Origin: Bradyrhizobium monzae
GTDB lineage: Bacteria > Pseudomonadota > Alphaproteobacteria > Rhizobiales > Xanthobacteraceae
Direction: 5' to 3'
DNA: 64,000 nt
Assembly: GCF_021458635.1 (NCBI RefSeq)
Contig: NZ_JAIRDQ010000004.1
Location: 496,001 to 560,000, forward strand
Made by a program: the position numbers and the translations under genes. Under the pieces are notes generated by a model. It had not been told where the DNA came from. It ran no database searches and saw nothing but the letters and a program-made list of their open reading frames with translations. The stretch's first letter is position 1, and the number at the start of each line of letters is the position of its first letter. This document shows, in pieces, positions 62,256-64,000 of this stretch.

Positions 62256-63193
62256 GCGTGGGGCGCAGCCGGCGCCGTCTCAGCGGCCGATACGATCTGT
62301 GCCGGGCTGACGACAGGCTGTACCGATTTCGAGGCGCCCTCGTGCGCCGGCGCCTTGGTGAGCAGGCGGCAGAGCCTTGCCAAGGTCGGACGCAACTCGT
62401 GGCGATGCACGACCATGTCGACCATGCCGTGCTCCTTCAGATATTCGGCACGCTGAAAACCCTCGGGCAGCTTTTCGCGGATGGTCTGCTCGATCACGCG
62501 CGCGCCGGCAAAGCCGATCAGCGCGCCGGGCTCGGCGATCTGCACGTCGCCGAGCATCGCATAGGACGCGGTGACGCCGCCCGTGGTCGGGTTGGTCAGC
62601 ACGACGATGTAGGGCTGTTTCGCTTCGCGCAGCATCTGCACGCCGACCGTGGTGCGCGGCATCTGCATCAGCGACAGGATGCCTTCCTGCATGCGGGCGC
62701 CGCCGGACGCGGCGAACACGATGAACGGCGACTTCTTTTCGACCGCCAGCTCGAGCCCGCGCACGAGGGCTTCACCGGCAGCCATGCCGAGCGAACCGCC
62801 CATGAAATCGAAATCCTGCACGGCGATGACGACACCGGCGCCTTCGAGCTTGCCGTAGCCGACCTTGACCGCGTCGTTCAGATTGGTGCGCGCGCGCGCG
62901 TCCTTGACGCGGTCGACGTATTTCTTCTCGTCGCGAAACTTGAGCGGATCGGGCGTGACGTCCGGCAGAGCGACGTCGAACCAGGTCTCGTTGTCGAAGA
63001 TCGACTTCAGCCGCGCCACCGCGCCCATGCGCATGTGGTAGTTCGAGCCGGGGATGACGAACTGGTTGGCCTCGACGTCCTTGTAGAACACGAGCTGTCC
63101 GGAATCCGGGCACTTGATCCACAGATTCTCCGGCGTCTCCCGCCGCAGCATGTTGCGGATCTTCGGCCGGACCACATTGGTAAGCCAGTTCAT
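62252..63193 (-). CDS. accD: Acetyl-CoA carboxylase, carboxyltransferase beta subunit
   Basis: AccD with AccA transfers CO2 from biotin to acetyl-CoA. The 313 residues match the crotonase fold: FDFMGGSLGMAAGEAL, ASGGARMQEG (oxyanion glycines) and NPTTGGVTASYAMLGD. The N-terminal zinc ribbon is mostly lost: only C28 in WIKCPDSGQ remains, and the E. coli CPKC position reads IPGS. The ATG at 63193 (MNWLTNVVRPKIR) is the family start. A Pro/Ala-rich tail ends it. It lies 110 bp after trpA. Confidence 0.95.
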   Translation of the reverse strand: MNWLTNVVRPKIRNMLRRETPENLWIKCPDSGQLVFYKDVEANQFVIPGSNYHMRMGAVARLKSIFDNETWFDVALPDVTPDPLKFRDEKKYVDRVKDARARTNLNDAVKVGYGKLEGAGVVIAVQDFDFMGGSLGMAAGEALVRGLELAVEKKSPFIVFAASGGARMQEGILSLMQMPRTTVGVQMLREAKQPYIVVLTNPTTGGVTASYAMLGDVQIAEPGALIGFAGARVIEQTIREKLPEGFQRAEYLKEHGMVDMVVHRHELRPTLARLCRLLTKAPAHEGASKSVQPVVSPAQIVSAAETAPAAPHA

Positions 63194-63303
63194 GGTTTGC
63201 TCCGATGTGCGATCCCGCAGGGGATCGCCTGAAGAACTATATGGCGGCCGGGCCCTTGCCCGGCAAGCCGCCATGTCGTCCGCCCCTAGAGCGGAATTAT
63301 GGC

Positions 63304-64000
63304 CTATTCGGCCGCTTGTTTCGCTGCCCTCACACCCTGGGCCAGCGCCGCCGTCAGCTCGGCCACGGCGTTAACGGTTTTGGCGGTTGCGCGGCCCTCG
63401 GCATCGAGACTGTTCTTGAGCGCATCGACCAGCGCGGTGCCGACCACCGAACCATCGGCCTTCTCGGCAATGGCGCGCGCCGCCTCCGGCGTGCGGATGC
63501 CAAAACCAACGCAGATCGGCAGCTTGGTATGCCGCTTGATGCGCGCGACAGCTTCACCGACGGCATTCGCGTCCGCCGCCGCTGCACCGGTGATGCCGGC
63601 GATAGAGACGTAATAGACAAAGCCTGATGTGTTCGCGAGCACCGCGGGCAGGCGCTTGTCGTCGGTGGTCGGGGTCGCGAGGCGAATGAAGTTCAGGCCC
63701 GCCTTCAGCGCGGGAATGCAGAGCTCGTCGTCTTCCTCCGGCGGCAAATCGACGATGATCAGGCCGTCAACGCCGGCCGTCTTGGCATCAGCCAAAAACT
63801 TGTCGACGCCGTAAATGTAGATCGGATTGTAATAGCCCATCAGCACCAGCGGCGTGCCGTTGTCGTCCTTGCGGAAGCCGCGCACCAGCTCCAGCGTCTT
63901 CCTCAAGGTCATGCCGTTCTTGAGCGCGCGCAGACCTGCCGCCTGAATCGAGGGACCGTCCGCCATCGGATCGGTGAAGGGAATGCCGAGTTCGATGATG
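63304..64000 (-). CDS. trpA: Tryptophan synthase alpha subunit, N-terminus beyond window
   Basis: TrpA cleaves indole-3-glycerol phosphate to indole. The frame is open through the last base, so the first 45 or so residues are missing. IELGIPFTDPMADGP just inside the edge holds the catalytic Glu and Asp (Glu49 and Asp60 in E. coli numbering). Further motifs are MGYYNPIYIYG, IVDLPPEE, YYVSIAGITGA, and the phosphate loop VGFGIRTPE with GSVVGTALVD. It opens the conserved trpA-accD-folC strand; trpB should lie just beyond the window. Confidence 0.95.
   Translation of the reverse strand, partial: IIELGIPFTDPMADGPSIQAAGLRALKNGMTLRKTLELVRGFRKDDNGTPLVLMGYYNPIYIYGVDKFLADAKTAGVDGLIIVDLPPEEDDELCIPALKAGLNFIRLATPTTDDKRLPAVLANTSGFVYYVSIAGITGAAAADANAVGEAVARIKRHTKLPICVGFGIRTPEAARAIAEKADGSVVGTALVDALKNSLDAEGRATAKTVNAVAELTAALAQGVRAAKQAAE

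Noticed and set aside
60945..62456. 503-codon plus-strand frame over folC and accD
   Set aside because: folC and accD on the minus strand are unmistakable; this frame has shadow composition only.

Overview
This 64 kb window reads as a contiguous stretch of the core chromosome of a high-G+C alphaproteobacterium, almost certainly Bradyrhizobium or a very close relative. The evidence is gene order (tsaB-rimI-fur-miaB-phoH-ybeY-corC-lnt; rimP-nusA-ylxR-infB-rbfA-truB-rpsO-pnp; trpA-accD-folC), an Irr protein with the heme regulatory Cys29-Pro30 and His117-119 known from Bradyrhizobium japonicum, and dispersed palindromic repeats. I see no tRNA, rRNA, CRISPR array, prophage, integrase or insertion sequence. 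Coding density is high and nearly all genes have recognisable families.

Layout. 1-912: end of a UspA-like gene and nfuA (Fe-S carrier). 1115-9366: a co-directional run for tRNA modification (tsaB, miaB), protein acetylation (rimI), metal regulation (fur/mur), RNA processing (phoH, ybeY), corC and lipoprotein acylation (lnt), followed by a phrR-like repressor, an M20 peptidase, trmB and an opposing DUF2336 gene. 13190-23739: a rimP-leader-type attenuator followed by the transcription/translation operon rimP to rpsO, a strong terminator, and pnp with a long leader hairpin. 23817-27023: divergent katG and oxyR (peroxide defence). 27102-29164: a damaged GNAT gene, a secreted protein and a GST. 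29161-32703: the fabA-fabB-fabI unsaturated fatty-acid operon, divergent from irr. 32829-42323: SH3 protein, hydroxyacid dehydrogenase, LysR/aldo-keto reductase pair, moeB, a protease-like secreted protein, ggt, an acetyltransferase and mutM. 42405-46714: ubiE-ubiB-coaBC-dut. 47067-59599: divL-like kinase, tsaE-amgK fusion, PilZ protein, murU, addB, addA, trxA. 59674-64000: SRPBCC protein, phosphoesterase, folC, accD and the 3' part of trpA.

Most notable: CoaBC, the central coenzyme A biosynthetic enzyme, carries an N-terminal ribbon-helix-helix domain closely resembling FitA-type antitoxins. Two near-perfect palindromes lie in the 73-bp gap just upstream, one of them built from a TGATAGC/GCTATCA pair resembling the remembered FitA operator half-sites. 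This suggests an enzyme that represses its own gene, a possible undescribed autoregulatory circuit for CoA synthesis. Other points: a GNAT gene whose acetyl-CoA motif is scrambled by two compensating frameshifts; a trypsin-fold protein without its catalytic His; an aldo/keto reductase with Ala at the catalytic His position; AccD and MoeB that have lost zinc ligands; a TsaE-AmgK fusion followed by a PilZ gene and murU; an AT-rich patch inside addA; and a terminator-like repeat that abuts the tsaB start codon. All family assignments come from reading translated sequence; no database search was run.
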